A stretch of DNA of 64,000 nucleotides from Aquibacillus kalidii (GCF_014280935.1 NZ_JACLZI010000056.1:62001-126000); one strand, 5' to 3'. Shown: positions 7,671 through 17,181, counted from the first letter of the stretch. Translations and numbers: made by a program. The notes: generated by a model from the letters alone, not told the origin.

Positions 7671-9056
7671 TTATTTAGGATATGTCATCTCTTTGGGGTT
7701 AATTAGGCTATTAAATTGTTCCTCAGTGAGTAACCCCGAATCCACCGCAGCCTGTTTTAATGTAGTATTTTCTGTAAAGGCCTTTTTGGCAATTTTAGCT
7801 GCATTTTCGTAACCTATATGTGGATTCAATGCAGTCACTAGCATAAGCGAATCATTTAGATTCTTCTCTATATTCTCATGGTTTGGCTCTAAACCTACTA
7901 CACATCGATCGTTGAACGATAGCATACTATCTGCTAGTAACTGTGCAGATTGAATAAAGTTGTAAGCAATCACCGGTTTAAACACGTTTAATTCAAAGTT
8001 TCCTTGGCTAGCAGCAAACCCAATGGTTGCATCATTTCCAATTACTTGTGCCGCAACCATCGTCACCGCTTCACTCTGTGTAGGGTTTACTTTACCTGGC
8101 ATAATTGAACTACCTGGTTCATTAGCAGGAATATTAATCTCTCCAATTCCACACCTAGGTCCGCTGGCTAACCAACGTACATCATTGGCTATTTTCATTA
8201 AGTCCGCCGCAAGTGCCTTAAGTGCACCATGTGCGAAAACTAACTCGTCATGACTTGTTAGTGCATGAAACTTATTTGGAGCCGGAATAAATGCTTTTCC
8301 AGTAAATTCACTAATTTTTTGACTAACTCTTTCCGAGAATTCAGGATGTGCATTCAAGCCTGTACCTACAGCAGTCCCTCCAATGGCTAGTTCTTGTACA
8401 TATTCCATACTATTGATTATCATTGATTCTGTTTTTTCCAACATACGATGCCAACCACTTATCTCTTGACCAAGCGTTAACGGTGTAGCATCTTGTAAAT
8501 GTGTACGCCCAATTTTAACTATATCTTTAAACGCTTCCATTTTTTCTTTTAACGTTAACTTAAGTGTCTGTAATGCTGGCAATACTTGATCCTCTAATTG
8601 CAACAATGCTGCCACGTGCATTGCTGTTGGATACGTATCATTCGAGCTTTGAGATTTATTGACGTCATCATTAGGATGCAATGTCAGTTCACTACTTTGC
8701 TCCTTCAACCACTTGTTTCCGACAAAAGCGATTACTTCATTAACATTCATATTTGATTGTGTCCCACTACCAGTTTGCCATACTACTAGCGGAAAATGAC
8801 TATCTAACTTACCTGAAATAATCTCATCAGCTGCATATGTAATGGCCTTTGCTTTCTCTTCTTCAAGTAAACCAAGATCATGATTAACCAATGCTGCACT
8901 TCGTTTTAAAATGGCAAATCCATTAATGATTTCTTTGGGCATTGTCTCAGAACCAATAGGAAAGTTTTGTTTACTCCTTTGCGTTTGCGCTCCCCAATAT
9001 TTATCTGCTTTTACCTTTATTTCCCCTATTGTATCTTTCTCCACACGGTAATCCAT
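7671..9056 (-). CDS. fumC: Class II fumarate hydratase
   Basis: A 461-residue iron-independent fumarase of the TCA cycle, which interconverts fumarate and malate in the cytoplasm. The family signature [15 protein letters not shown] (residues about 317-331) is perfect. [14 protein letters not shown] and the histidine motif [14 protein letters not shown] are also in place. The length matches the family (about 460). The start is ATG at 9056, after GGGGAGG about ten bases upstream. The longer frame to 9161 begins in an AT-rich leader and is not supported. The gene is monocistronic with its own terminator. Confidence 0.95.
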   Translation of the reverse strand: MDYRVEKDTIGEIKVKADKYWGAQTQRSKQNFPIGSETMPKEIINGFAILKRSAALVNHDLGLLEEEKAKAITYAADEIISGKLDSHFPLVVWQTGSGTQSNMNVNEVIAFVGNKWLKEQSSELTLHPNDDVNKSQSSNDTYPTAMHVAALLQLEDQVLPALQTLKLTLKEKMEAFKDIVKIGRTHLQDATPLTLGQEISGWHRMLEKTESMIINSMEYVQELAIGGTAVGTGLNAHPEFSERVSQKISEFTGKAFIPAPNKFHALTSHDELVFAHGALKALAADLMKIANDVRWLASGPRCGIGEINIPANEPGSSIMPGKVNPTQSEAVTMVAAQVIGNDATIGFAASQGNFELNVFKPVIAYNFIQSAQLLADSMLSFNDRCVVGLEPNHENIEKNLNDSLMLVTALNPHIGYENAAKIAKKAFTENTTLKQAAVDSGLLTEEQFNSLINPKEMTYPK

Positions 9057-9173
9057 TTCCCTATACCTCCCCATTAAATTATACTTCATTAGTATTGTAT
9101 CAATTTTTATACTTTTAATAAAATTGAAAACTCTTTTATGGTAAATTTTATTAAAAGTCACATATATTGTGTC

Positions 9174-9302
9174 ATTTCTGATGACACTTTACATGTTATA
9201 ATAAAGTTACTTATTAAGAGAGGAGAGGAAAATCTAGAGATTTCCTCGATAATCTTTATAGCGCAAGTGGGTTAGATCTCTATTCATTAGAGATCTTTTT
9301 TT
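9174..9302 (+). ncRNA. Short structured transcript: sRNA or leader attenuator
   Basis: An extended -10 element (TGTTATAAT, 9194-9202) with only a weak -35 is followed by about 95 bases that hold a GAGGAAAATC/GATTTCCTC hairpin (about 9228-9249). A perfect 9-bp hairpin (9274-9282 with 9288-9296) with seven T follows. No ORF lies inside. This could be a stand-alone small RNA, or a terminated leader of the phospholipase-like gene 100 bases downstream. I do not recognise a known riboswitch class. Confidence 0.45.
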
Positions 9303-9402
9303 ATTGGGATTGACACAAAATAGTACGGATTATGCTGCCATTAAATTGACTGCATCTTTTATAATAGATAAACAAAGGAATATCTTTAAAGGAGGGTGCA
9401 TA

Positions 9403-10332
9403 ATGCCCAATATTTGGACACACATTTTATTTTGCGAAGAATTAGTAGATGTAACAGAGATGGCTACTGGTTTTAACAGAAAAGACGAAGCATATCTAAA
9501 TTTAGGTGCACAAGGGCCCGATCCTTTTTTCTACTACAACTTTTGGCCATGGAAAGCAAAAAGCCCCGTTAATGATATTGGTTTAATTTTACATACCGAG
9601 CAATGCGGAAAATTTTTAATGAATATGATAAAGGGAGCTAAGAGCGGCAGTAGAGCTATAAAAGCCTATGTAATTGGATTCGTAACACACCATATCCTTG
9701 ATCGAAATACGCACCCCTTTATCCATTACCATGCCGGATATGAGAAAAATAAGCATCAACAACTAGAAATTATTATTGATACAATTATGATGGAACGATT
9801 TAAGAACCTTAAAACCTGGCGTGCTCCAGTTTATAAAGAGATGGATATAAGTCGTAAACTCGATTATGCCCTTATTAACATGCTTTATCAGAATATTAAG
9901 AAGGTGTATTCTCCAATAGGAACACCAAAGAACTACATACAAGCATCTTTTCGGGATATGATCCTTGCCCTTAAAGTATTGCACGACCCACATGGATGGA
10001 AAAATAGTATATTGCGATCAGCTATTTCATCCTTTTCTCATCAACCGGTAAGTAATAATGGAGTGGATTACTTAAATGATAATGAACAAATTTGGTTTCA
10101 TCCTGCTACAAATGAAGCGTCCACGAAAAGCTTCCTCACTTTATATGAACAGGCCCGTGCAGAAGGACTTGAAATTTTACCGGAGATCATAAACTATTGG
10201 GAGAGGCCGTTTGGAACTGATGTGATCGAAAACGAAAGCAAATTAGAAAAACTCATCGGTAATGTTTCCTATGATACGGGACTGCCATTAGATTTAAATT
10301 ACAGCAACCAATACGCAAGGCCGATTATTTAA
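9403..10332 (+). CDS. Zinc-dependent phospholipase C-like protein
   Basis: A 309-residue protein of the zinc-dependent phospholipase C fold (PF00882 type). The metal-binding His/Asp pattern is visible as MPNIWTHILFCEE at the N-terminus (helix with His7) and GFVTHHILDRNTHPFIHYHAGYE (residues about 84-106). Unlike classical secreted phospholipase C there is no signal peptide, so the enzyme is probably cytoplasmic and its true substrate is uncertain. The start is ATG at 9403 after AAAGGAGGG, seven bases away. The leader upstream contains a complete terminator hairpin. Confidence 0.82.
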   Translation: MPNIWTHILFCEELVDVTEMATGFNRKDEAYLNLGAQGPDPFFYYNFWPWKAKSPVNDIGLILHTEQCGKFLMNMIKGAKSGSRAIKAYVIGFVTHHILDRNTHPFIHYHAGYEKNKHQQLEIIIDTIMMERFKNLKTWRAPVYKEMDISRKLDYALINMLYQNIKKVYSPIGTPKNYIQASFRDMILALKVLHDPHGWKNSILRSAISSFSHQPVSNNGVDYLNDNEQIWFHPATNEASTKSFLTLYEQARAEGLEILPEIINYWERPFGTDVIENESKLEKLIGNVSYDTGLPLDLNYSNQYARPII

Positions 10333-10366
10333 AAAGACGAGACTAACATGGTTAGCCTCGTTTTTT
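10331..10366. terminator. Bidirectional terminator between phospholipase-like gene and vanY-like gene
   Basis: Eleven-base arms (10337-10347 with 10351-10361, one G-U pair) lie between A and T runs. The sequence overlaps the stop codon of the minus-strand gene. Confidence 0.88.
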
Positions 10367-11219
10367 AGTATCCAAAACCAAAATATTCTTCTAGAGTTAG
10401 CTGCTGCTTATAAACCTCATTAGCTATTTCTTTCCCTACATATCGTATATGCCATGGCTCATAACTATAACCAGTTATTTCTTCCTTACCTTCTAAATAT
10501 CGAATGATATAACCGTATTTGTGAGCATTTTCTGCTAACCAACTGCCTTCAGCTGTTTGTTTAAAAGTTTGCTCAAGTGCAAAAGCCATTTCTGCAGAAG
10601 TAACATCCATGGCTAATCCTGTCTGATGTTCACTTGTTCCAGGCTTAGCTGAGAACTTATCGGCATTTTCTTGTCCGTTTCTAGCCACATTATTATCATA
10701 AATCACTTTTTGCCTATCGTATGACCTATAACCTGAAGCTGCAACTAAATCTAAACCAGCCGCTTCAGAAGCAGCGAATAATTCTTCCAGAGCCGCAGCT
10801 GCTTCTTTCCGTAGTTGTTTTCTAGGATCCTCGCCTGTAAAAGAAAAAGGCACATTCGGCACCATTAAATCTGGTGGAACATATCCGTCTGGAAGCTTCC
10901 GCTGCTTATTAACAAGAACTTCCTTACTTGTCTCATTGTCTACTATAGTAAGACCTGTTGACTCCTCAATCGTTCCATGTTGATCAACTTCCTTAGCTGG
11001 TTCAGTATTGGTCTCATCTTTAAATATATTAGCTTCCTCATCAGAAGGTGGCTCTTCTTTGTTTTGATCTGTTCCATTTGTTTCAACTAACTCTTTATTC
11101 GTTACTTCCTTTTGACTTTCTTGTACATCATTAGCTTTTTCTCTATTATTTGTGCAAGCAGATAATGTAATGGTTGTCAAAATTAGTATTGTAGCAGTTA
11201 TAAACTTGAATTTCTTCAT
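10365..11219 (-). CDS. D-alanyl-D-alanine carboxypeptidase, VanY/M15B family lipoprotein
   Basis: A 284-residue exported lipoprotein: N-terminal MKKFKF, hydrophobic stretch, then lipobox LSAC (cysteine about residue 22). An acidic, low-complexity linker rich in Glu, Asn and Thr follows (about 25-90). The catalytic VanY domain carries the zinc motif SEHQTGLAMDV (His and Asp ligands) and the second histidine in EPWHIRYVG. It would trim the terminal D-alanine from peptidoglycan stem peptides. In this setting it is normal wall remodelling, since no VanH/A/X partners are near. The start is ATG at 11219 after AAGGGG; the upstream frame to 11255 is not supported. Confidence 0.9.
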   Translation of the reverse strand: MKKFKFITATILILTTITLSACTNNREKANDVQESQKEVTNKELVETNGTDQNKEEPPSDEEANIFKDETNTEPAKEVDQHGTIEESTGLTIVDNETSKEVLVNKQRKLPDGYVPPDLMVPNVPFSFTGEDPRKQLRKEAAAALEELFAASEAAGLDLVAASGYRSYDRQKVIYDNNVARNGQENADKFSAKPGTSEHQTGLAMDVTSAEMAFALEQTFKQTAEGSWLAENAHKYGYIIRYLEGKEEITGYSYEPWHIRYVGKEIANEVYKQQLTLEEYFGFGY

Positions 11220-11363
11220 AGTTTGTTTCCCCTTCAGAACTTTTTTACATAACATTATTTAATATAACATATTTGACAGTCTCTTGATTATCGAAAATAT
11301 TATTTCTAATATATACTAAATTCTTTGCCATTCTCCTTTTAGACATAGTACCTTCTAAAACTC

Positions 11364-11397
11364 AAAAAATCCTTGTCACTATCGACAAGGATTTTTT
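11364..11397. terminator. Terminator after the IDEAL-domain gene
   Basis: Fourteen-base arms flanked by A and T runs (11364-11377 with 11384-11397). Confidence 0.88.
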
Positions 11398-11403
11398 ATT
11401 AAA

Positions 11404-11649
11404 TCAATATTCCCATGTGTACGTTTGAAAGTCCTTACTTAATTTTAAAAATGTTTGTTTGTCCCTTAAATCAATTGATTCGTTAATCTGTTCTTCTAAG
11501 CGTGCCTTGTTCCAGTTAAAACATAACTCATCGAGGATAAGTTTTGAAGCTAATTTAATCTCATACGAAATTTCTCTTTTTGCCACAATTCTTGAAACCT
11601 TCTGACGACTAAATTCTTTTAACTTATAGTTAACTTTATGCTTTTTCAT
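11404..11649 (-). CDS. IDEAL-domain protein
   Basis: An 81-residue protein whose C-terminal half is an IDEAL domain: ILDELCFNWNKARLEEQINESIDLRD (residues about 37-62; the typical core is hydrophobic-LDE-hydrophobic). A basic N-terminal part precedes it. IDEAL domains are short Firmicute motifs found at the C-termini of proteins such as YpiB and ComK-related factors and mediate protein contacts. The start is ATG at 11649 after AAGGGGG. It stands alone with its own terminator. The function of this particular protein is unknown. Confidence 0.78.
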   Translation of the reverse strand: MKKHKVNYKLKEFSRQKVSRIVAKREISYEIKLASKLILDELCFNWNKARLEEQINESIDLRDKQTFLKLSKDFQTYTWEY

Positions 11650-11780
11650 GGAACACGCCCCCTTGTTCCTTTTTTTTATTATCCTAGATTTTTCAGTTAA
11701 ATGCAATAACTTTTATTAAATTTCCTTAAATTTTCTGAATATTTATATATCAATACCCTTTATGTATGTAATGTAAACAT

Positions 11781-11818
11781 AAAAAAACCGACCACTCCTA
11801 AAATAGGCTGGTCAGTTT
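11781..11818 (-). terminator. Terminator of the MFS gene
   Basis: An imperfect 15-bp stem (11784-11799 with 11803-11817) with an A run on the plus side, which is a T run in the transcript. Confidence 0.8.
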
Positions 11819-11824
11819 CAGTTA

Positions 11825-13099
11825 TTACTGTTTTGAAAATAAAGTTGTACTCGGTTGTTTTTTGTCTGCAGATTGTGGCTTTATCGTCACTAAAGCAAGG
11901 ATACCTGCTAAAATGGCACACGTCATAAACGTGATTACCAACCATGTTACACCTCTGTTCATTAACATGGCTGCTATTGGTGGGCCAGCTGCAACCCCCA
12001 TATACCTAGCAGAGCTGTAAATACAAGTTATTGTTCCTCTTACGCTTTTTGAAATACTCTCTGTAATAAGGGAATCGAGACAAGGCAGACCTACTCCTAT
12101 TCCAATTCCACAAATAAGAAAGACAATTAATAAATAGACAAATTGTTCAGAGAAACGTACTGCCAATACAGATCCAGCTGAAAGAATAATTCCAAAAAAT
12201 GTTATCCATTTCATTTTTGATAAATTGTCCTTAATAACCTTCCCTGTAATATACGATGCCAAGCATAACGCGGCCAAAGGGCCAGCAAGATAGAGTCCTT
12301 TTTGTATTCCTTTAAAGTTATACGTATCCTCCAAGATACTAGACAAATAAAATAAGATTCCAAATAAAACAAACATAAGGATGGCACCTATCGCAAAAAC
12401 GCCTAGAAGCCATTTTCCATGTTTGTGAAATGTCTCCTTTGTATTTTTCCAAAATACAGGAAAAGGAGGTCCTTTTTTATCGTTCTTCGGTTTCTTAACT
12501 AAAAATAATACTAACAACGCAGAAATTAGGCAAAAAACTGGAATAGACAAAAAAGGTAAAAACCAAATAAAACCAGCTAAAATCGAACCCAATATTGGAC
12601 TTAGAACTTTTCCAAATGTATTGGACGTTTCCACTAACCCTAGTGTTGTACTAACATCTTTTTCTCTTCTAAACATATCCCCTACTAACGGTAAAACGAT
12701 TGGTGCTGTACCTGAAACCCCAACCCCTTGTAATATTCTTCCAACTAAGACATATATATAAGCATTTTCCATTTTCCATGCCGCATAACCAGATATTAAA
12801 CCACCTAATCCCGAAATAAGAAGGGATGGTACAATAATGACTTTCCTACCAAATCTGTCAGACAAATACCCTGCAATTGGGATAAGAAATATAGCGACAA
12901 TCGAATAGACGGTAATAATATAACTTGATTGCAGTTTAGATATTCCCATCTCCTCTTCCATCATAGGAAGAACAGGTATTAACATCGAATTTCCTAACGT
13001 CATAATTAGTGGGATGGATGCTAATGATACTATAGCCCATCGTTTTGCATGGATTTCATTATCTTGTTGGTTGTTTTTTGTGTCTTGGCTATGTCCCAT
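11825..13099 (-). CDS. MFS drug/proton antiporter-type exporter
   Basis: A 424-residue major facilitator protein of the DHA1 (12-helix) group. Motif A of the first half is GYLSDRFGRKVII (residues about 83-95), and the motif C-like antiporter run ETSNTFGKVLSPILG follows helix 5. Hydrophobic helices alternate through the whole length with a charged central loop (KKPKNDKKG). Export of drugs or other small compounds is the family role; the substrate is unknown. The start is ATG at 13099, after AAAGGAATGG. It is monocistronic, with no regulator gene adjacent. Confidence 0.85.
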   Translation of the reverse strand: MGHSQDTKNNQQDNEIHAKRWAIVSLASIPLIMTLGNSMLIPVLPMMEEEMGISKLQSSYIITVYSIVAIFLIPIAGYLSDRFGRKVIIVPSLLISGLGGLISGYAAWKMENAYIYVLVGRILQGVGVSGTAPIVLPLVGDMFRREKDVSTTLGLVETSNTFGKVLSPILGSILAGFIWFLPFLSIPVFCLISALLVLFLVKKPKNDKKGPPFPVFWKNTKETFHKHGKWLLGVFAIGAILMFVLFGILFYLSSILEDTYNFKGIQKGLYLAGPLAALCLASYITGKVIKDNLSKMKWITFFGIILSAGSVLAVRFSEQFVYLLIVFLICGIGIGVGLPCLDSLITESISKSVRGTITCIYSSARYMGVAAGPPIAAMLMNRGVTWLVITFMTCAILAGILALVTIKPQSADKKQPSTTLFSKQ

Positions 13100-13578
13100 A
13101 AATCCATTCCTTTCAATAAAGTGCTACCCATAATATTGTCCTATTTAAAAATTTCATTCATGAAGAAAACTACAATTGTATAACAGGCCTCTTTCGTAGG
13201 AATTGGTCTTATCTCGGTTTATGATCATTTTTTTATATACTGCTAACTTAATGCTAATTAGCTAATATGCACCTAATTGATAAATTAGATTCCCTTCAAG
13301 ACCAAGATAGTGCTCTGCATCAAGATGATACTGATTCCTTCCTAAAGTAACGTGTGTACCTTAATGGAGCGGAAAATACCTGGATGCTTTGTATGTAAAT
13401 GAAGATTTAGAACAACAATAAATATCAATCTCGAACTAAATGTAATGTTGTGCACCACTAAAATTCTTGCCGCACAACAAATCATATTCATTGGCGACTC
13501 TTTTTTTCTCTAGACTTATCCCATAGTCTTTTGTTAAGCTATTAATGCTTTTTCAATCAGGATTCGGAGGCAATATAA
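13100..13578. other. Long spacer, possibly with decayed coding sequence
   Basis: 479 bases without an intact gene. Short protein-like stretches appear on the plus strand between about 13260 and 13425: a 27-codon frame starting at an ATG near 13266, then fragments reading VYLNGAENTW and ALYVNEDLEQQ in different frames, each closed by stops. This looks like an eroded gene whose family I cannot name. At about 13447-13478 the arms GTTGTGC and GCACAAC form an inverted repeat with a long loop and no T run, which could be an operator for the downstream cation exporter. Confidence 0.35.
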
Positions 13579-14463
13579 ATGAATCAATATGAAAATATAA
13601 AACAAGGTGAAAAAGGCGCTTGGATTAGTATTTTTGCTTATATCTTACTTTCTGCCATTAAACTAATTATCGCCTACATAGGGAGTTCTTCTGCACTTAG
13701 AGCAGATGGGCTTAACAATACAACAGACGTAATTGCTTCTATTGCAGTACTGATTGGGCTTAAAATTTCTAGAAAACCACCAGACAACGATCATCACTAT
13801 GGTCACTTTAGAGCAGAAACAATTGCTTCCTTAATTGCGGCATTTATCATGGTAACTGTTGGTTTACAAGTAATTGTTGGTACTATTCAGTCCATAATAG
13901 AGGGTAATTATGAACAACCAAATATGTTAACAGCCTGGACCGCACTTGGAGCATCCGGGGTTATGTTAATTGTTTTCCGATACAACCTAAAGCTTTCAAA
14001 GAAAATTAAAAGCACTTCCCTTTATGCTGCAGCTCAAGACAATAAATCAGATGCATTGGTTAGCTTAGGGGCATTTATAGGTATCATTGGTGCACAGTTT
14101 GGTATTTACTGGTTAGATCCTATTGCAGGATTAGCTGTTGGGGTCATTATTGTAAAAACAGCTTGGGAAATTTTTAGAGATGCCAGCCACACCTTAACGG
14201 ATGGTTTTGACGAAGATCAACTTAAAGAAATTAAATCAAGTATTGCTAAACATCCAGAAGTTGAAGAGGTAAAAGATGTAAAAGGTCGACTGCATGGTAG
14301 CCAAGCTCTAGTTGAGGTCACGATATTTGTAGATCCTGACCTCACTGTTCAGGAAAGTCATGACATAACAGAAAGAATTGAAACACTACTCGACGAAAAG
14401 CATGATGTACCACATGCTCACATCCACATAGAACCGTTTCACGAAGAAAATAATAAAGAATAG
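13579..14463 (+). CDS. Cation diffusion facilitator (MneP/MneS-like divalent metal exporter)
   Basis: A 294-residue CDF transporter with six membrane helices and a cytoplasmic ferredoxin-like tail. The metal site motifs are DGLNNTTD in helix 2 (residues about 43-50) and DNKSD in helix 5 (about 154-158). The loop DHHYGHFRAE (about 74-83) and the tail VPHAHIHIEPF complete the pattern. The DxxxD form in both helices and the close resemblance to B. subtilis MneP/MneS point to manganese efflux; iron or zinc are alternatives. The start is ATG after GGAGG. No MntR box or manganese riboswitch is recognisable upstream. Confidence 0.88.
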   Translation: MNQYENIKQGEKGAWISIFAYILLSAIKLIIAYIGSSSALRADGLNNTTDVIASIAVLIGLKISRKPPDNDHHYGHFRAETIASLIAAFIMVTVGLQVIVGTIQSIIEGNYEQPNMLTAWTALGASGVMLIVFRYNLKLSKKIKSTSLYAAAQDNKSDALVSLGAFIGIIGAQFGIYWLDPIAGLAVGVIIVKTAWEIFRDASHTLTDGFDEDQLKEIKSSIAKHPEVEEVKDVKGRLHGSQALVEVTIFVDPDLTVQESHDITERIETLLDEKHDVPHAHIHIEPFHEENNKE

Positions 14464-14484
14464 TATTTCTAATAACGAAGAACC

Positions 14485-14515
14485 AAAAGACTACTCTGTG
14501 CTAGAGTAGTCTTTT
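14485..14515. terminator. Bidirectional terminator between the CDF and GNAT genes
   Basis: Perfect 13-bp arms (14485-14497 with 14503-14515), 5-base loop, A run on one side and T run on the other. Confidence 0.92.
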
Positions 14516-14518
14516 CAA

Positions 14519-15055
14519 TTATTTATTAAATTTCAGCAATAAGTCATCGATATCGTCCCATCCATATGCTGTTTCTTGGTAGGTTCCTTTTCCAATTGTT
14601 GTTTCTTCTTTTTCTAGTTGTTTCGCACCATAATCCTTATAAAAACGATTAGAAGGATTCTTTGTTAAAACCCAGACGAGAAGAGACTGATAACCAGACT
14701 GCTTCATTGCTGTCGCAAATGATTCAAGCAACATCGATCCTAGTCCTTTTCGCTGATATTCTTCTAGTAAATAGATGGCGTATATTTCACCATCATAACC
14801 AAATCGCTTCGTCCTTTCCTTCCCTCCGGAGATAAACCCGACAATTCGTTCTTTGTTATCTACAATAACTAACGCAGGTTGATTTTCATTAGGCATACAG
14901 AGGATCGTTTCCCATAAGACTTTCCGATTATCATAGGTGATATTTGACATATCTTGTTCATTTATAAGCTCAGAATACGTTGACTTCCAGCTTTTTACAT
15001 GAATATCTGCTATTCGCTCTGCATCTTCTAGCTTTGCTTCTCTAACCTTGTACAT
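14519..15055 (-). CDS. GNAT-family N-acetyltransferase
   Basis: A 178-residue acetyltransferase. The N-terminal part EAKLEDAERIADIHVKSW, the motif A region IYLLEEYQRKGLGSMLLESF (acetyl-CoA pyrophosphate loop QRKGLGS, residues about 99-105) and the C-terminal NPSNRFYKDYGAKQLEKE show a complete GNAT fold. Acetyl-CoA is the donor; the acceptor is unknown. The start is ATG after GGGGGAA. It converges with the CDF gene at the shared terminator and lies downstream of azlCD on the same strand. Confidence 0.85.
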   Translation of the reverse strand: MYKVREAKLEDAERIADIHVKSWKSTYSELINEQDMSNITYDNRKVLWETILCMPNENQPALVIVDNKERIVGFISGGKERTKRFGYDGEIYAIYLLEEYQRKGLGSMLLESFATAMKQSGYQSLLVWVLTKNPSNRFYKDYGAKQLEKEETTIGKGTYQETAYGWDDIDDLLLKFNK

Positions 15056-15090
15056 CGCTATTCCCCCATTTAAGACTTAACTTTAAGGTA

Positions 15091-15384
15091 CTAAATGGTA
15101 AGTAAAAATACAGCCAATATCGCACCGATTACGACAAGTATAATATGAATATTAAAAACCGCTAACACAATAGCTATGATTCCTGCTAACACTCCAACAT
15201 ATGGCTTATCGGGTATAACAGACATGATTCCTGGAAAAATAAGAGCACCAAGAGCTGCATAAGGTATTGCCGCCAACCATTTGTTGACCCACTCAGGAAA
15301 GTTCACCCTATCCACAATATAGGCAGGAATAAATCGAGGAATCATCGTAACTAATGCCATTCCAATAATGATTACGACTATCAT
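15091..15384 (-). CDS. azlD: AzlD-family branched-chain amino acid exporter subunit
   Basis: A 97-residue, very hydrophobic protein with about four membrane helices and the AzlD pattern MALVTMIPRFIPAYI near the N-terminus. AzlD is the small partner of AzlC in the LIV-E export system, which exports branched-chain amino acids and their analogues. Its ATG overlaps the stop of azlC by four bases (ATGA), so the two are translationally coupled. The length is typical (about 100). Confidence 0.88.
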   Translation of the reverse strand: MIVVIIIGMALVTMIPRFIPAYIVDRVNFPEWVNKWLAAIPYAALGALIFPGIMSVIPDKPYVGVLAGIIAIVLAVFNIHIILVVIGAILAVFLLTI

Positions 15385-16115
15385 GATGACTCATCCTCCT
15401 CTTTAATCAGCACTATACCTACTAATCCACCAATTAGTGTACCAGCAACAATTGCCCATCCTTGATCAAGAAATTGGCTAAATAAATAATTAGTTAACAT
15501 AGCAATAATGGGAATCAGGACAAGTTTTAACTCTTTCTTAACAGATGGAATGAGCAGTCCAATGAACATCGCATAAAGCGCTACTCCCATACTTTGACTG
15601 AGAGCCTCTGGTATTATATCCCCTAAGACTCCGCCGAGGAAGGAACCAGATACCCAAGATGTATAGGCTGTTATCATCATAGCTGCATAGAAATATGCAC
15701 CGTTTTCCTGTTGAGCTTCTTTTGTATGTATAGATGCCACTGAAAAAGATTCATCTGTTAATCCTAAGGAAAGGGGAACTTTCCATCTTAATTTATAAGC
15801 CTTTATCCGATTCATAAAAGACAAACTCATGACAAAATGTCGAAAGTTCAAAACAAATGTTGCAACAATTATTTCAATAGCACCAGTACCAATCGCAATC
15901 ATTCCTGCTCCCATGAACTGTGCAGCACCAGCATATACGAGCACACTCATTAATGTAAGTTCTGTAAGTGTCATGCCTGCTTGTTTTGCCAGAACCCCAT
16001 AAGCAAGTGCAATAGGCAAGTAGCCTAACATTATTGGAAATCCTTTGGCAATTCCACGTTGGACCATCATAATCCTTGTGGAGGTATGAGGTTTATCTAT
16101 TACCTTTGTTGTCAT
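15381..16115 (-). CDS. azlC: AzlC-family branched-chain amino acid exporter
   Basis: A 244-residue AzlC protein with several membrane helices and the family motif FPIMLGYLPIALAYGVLAKQAG near the N-terminus, followed by YAGAAQFMGAG and LNFRHFVMS. It forms the LIV-E exporter with AzlD, encoded directly downstream. The start is taken as ATG at 16115, close to AGAAGAGG; a GTG at 16142 would add nine residues but has no ribosome binding site. There is no AsnC/Lrp-type regulator next to the pair, unlike the azlB operon of B. subtilis. Confidence 0.88.
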   Translation of the reverse strand: MTTKVIDKPHTSTRIMMVQRGIAKGFPIMLGYLPIALAYGVLAKQAGMTLTELTLMSVLVYAGAAQFMGAGMIAIGTGAIEIIVATFVLNFRHFVMSLSFMNRIKAYKLRWKVPLSLGLTDESFSVASIHTKEAQQENGAYFYAAMMITAYTSWVSGSFLGGVLGDIIPEALSQSMGVALYAMFIGLLIPSVKKELKLVLIPIIAMLTNYLFSQFLDQGWAIVAGTLIGGLVGIVLIKEEDESS

Positions 16116-16230
16116 ATCCTCTTCTCTACCCTTTCCTTTCACTTAGCACTTACAAAGAAGTTATTTCGTAGTTAAGTATTTTACTAAAGAGTTTTAGACA
16201 GACCTTACTTAGGTCTGCCCCAGCTTAACC

Positions 16231-16983
16231 TTATTCACCCTGATCAGTTAATATTAAAGGACCATCTTTTTTTATAACAATAGTATGTTCATACTGCGCA
16301 GAGCGCCCTCCATCAACAGTTCGAGCAGTCCAGTTATTATCATCCATTTTACTTTGCCATGTACCCTCATTTAACATTGGTTCAATTGTAACAACCATAC
16401 CTTCTTTCAAACGAACCCCTTTACCAGGCTCTCCAAAATGGGGAATATGTGGATCTTCATGTATAGTTGGTCCAATTCCATGTCCTGTAAAATCACGTAC
16501 AACTGAAAATCCTTCCGCTTCAGCATATTGTTGGATGGCATGACCTATGTCACCAAGTCTATTTCCTGGTACAGCTTTCTCTATCCCTTTGTATAAAGAA
16601 GCTTTCGTAACATCTAACAGTTTCTGTGTTTTCTCATCTGCTTTCCCTACCACGTAAGTCCAAGCAGAATCTGCCAACCCACCATTCAAATTAACTACCA
16701 TATCTATCGTTACAATATCACCATCTACTAATTTCTCATCTCTAGGAAAGCCATGGCAAATTTCATCATTAATGGATGCACATGTAGCATACTCATAGCC
16801 GTTATAGCCTTTTTGTTCTGGGGTTGCACCATGTTTAGCTAAATATTCTTCAACGAAGGAATCGATTTCTTTTGTGGTTACACCTGGTTTTATCATCTTT
16901 GCTATTTCTCTATGGCAGTTTGCTAGCAATTTGCCCGCTTCCCCCATCATAGCTATTTCTCTTTCACTTTTTCGATTAATCAT
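16231..16983 (-). CDS. map: Type I methionine aminopeptidase (second copy type)
   Basis: A 250-residue enzyme that removes the N-terminal methionine from new proteins. The five metal ligands are in recognisable places: DIVTIDMVVNLNGGLADSAW (two Asp), TGHGIGPTIHEDPHIPHFG (His and substrate His), VVTIEPML (Glu) and QYEHTIVI (Glu). The length is typical of the MapB/YflG-like free-standing paralogue; the essential map is normally in the ribosomal protein cluster, which is not here. The start is ATG after AAAGGAAG. A hairpin just downstream (16199-16217) lacks a good T run. Confidence 0.93.
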   Translation of the reverse strand: MINRKSEREIAMMGEAGKLLANCHREIAKMIKPGVTTKEIDSFVEEYLAKHGATPEQKGYNGYEYATCASINDEICHGFPRDEKLVDGDIVTIDMVVNLNGGLADSAWTYVVGKADEKTQKLLDVTKASLYKGIEKAVPGNRLGDIGHAIQQYAEAEGFSVVRDFTGHGIGPTIHEDPHIPHFGEPGKGVRLKEGMVVTIEPMLNEGTWQSKMDDNNWTARTVDGGRSAQYEHTIVIKKDGPLILTDQGE

Positions 16984-17126
16984 TAACTAACTTCCTTTCT
17001 GTCTATATGTACTAAGTTGTTGTGGTTATCACTTTTTTCATCATATAAAGTTTATCATATTTACCCCTGAAGTATGTTAGATAATACTCAGTTCTTTTCA
17101 AAATCAAAAGAATTCTAAAGTAAAAC

Positions 17127-17158
17127 AGAAGTGTCCCCCTCATAGAGGGAACACTTCT
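17127..17158 (-). terminator. Terminator of the YjcZ cluster
   Basis: An imperfect hairpin with arms AGAAGTGT and ACACTTCT plus a GC-rich inner stem (17127-17141 with 17145-17158). Confidence 0.7.
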
Positions 17159-17181
17159 CATTAATCCATATTAGTTAGTAA

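Noticed and set aside
10365-11219. VanY-like protein as part of a vancomycin-resistance cluster
   Set aside because: No vanH, vanA/B, vanX or vanRS genes around it; lone VanY-type carboxypeptidases are common in Bacillaceae.
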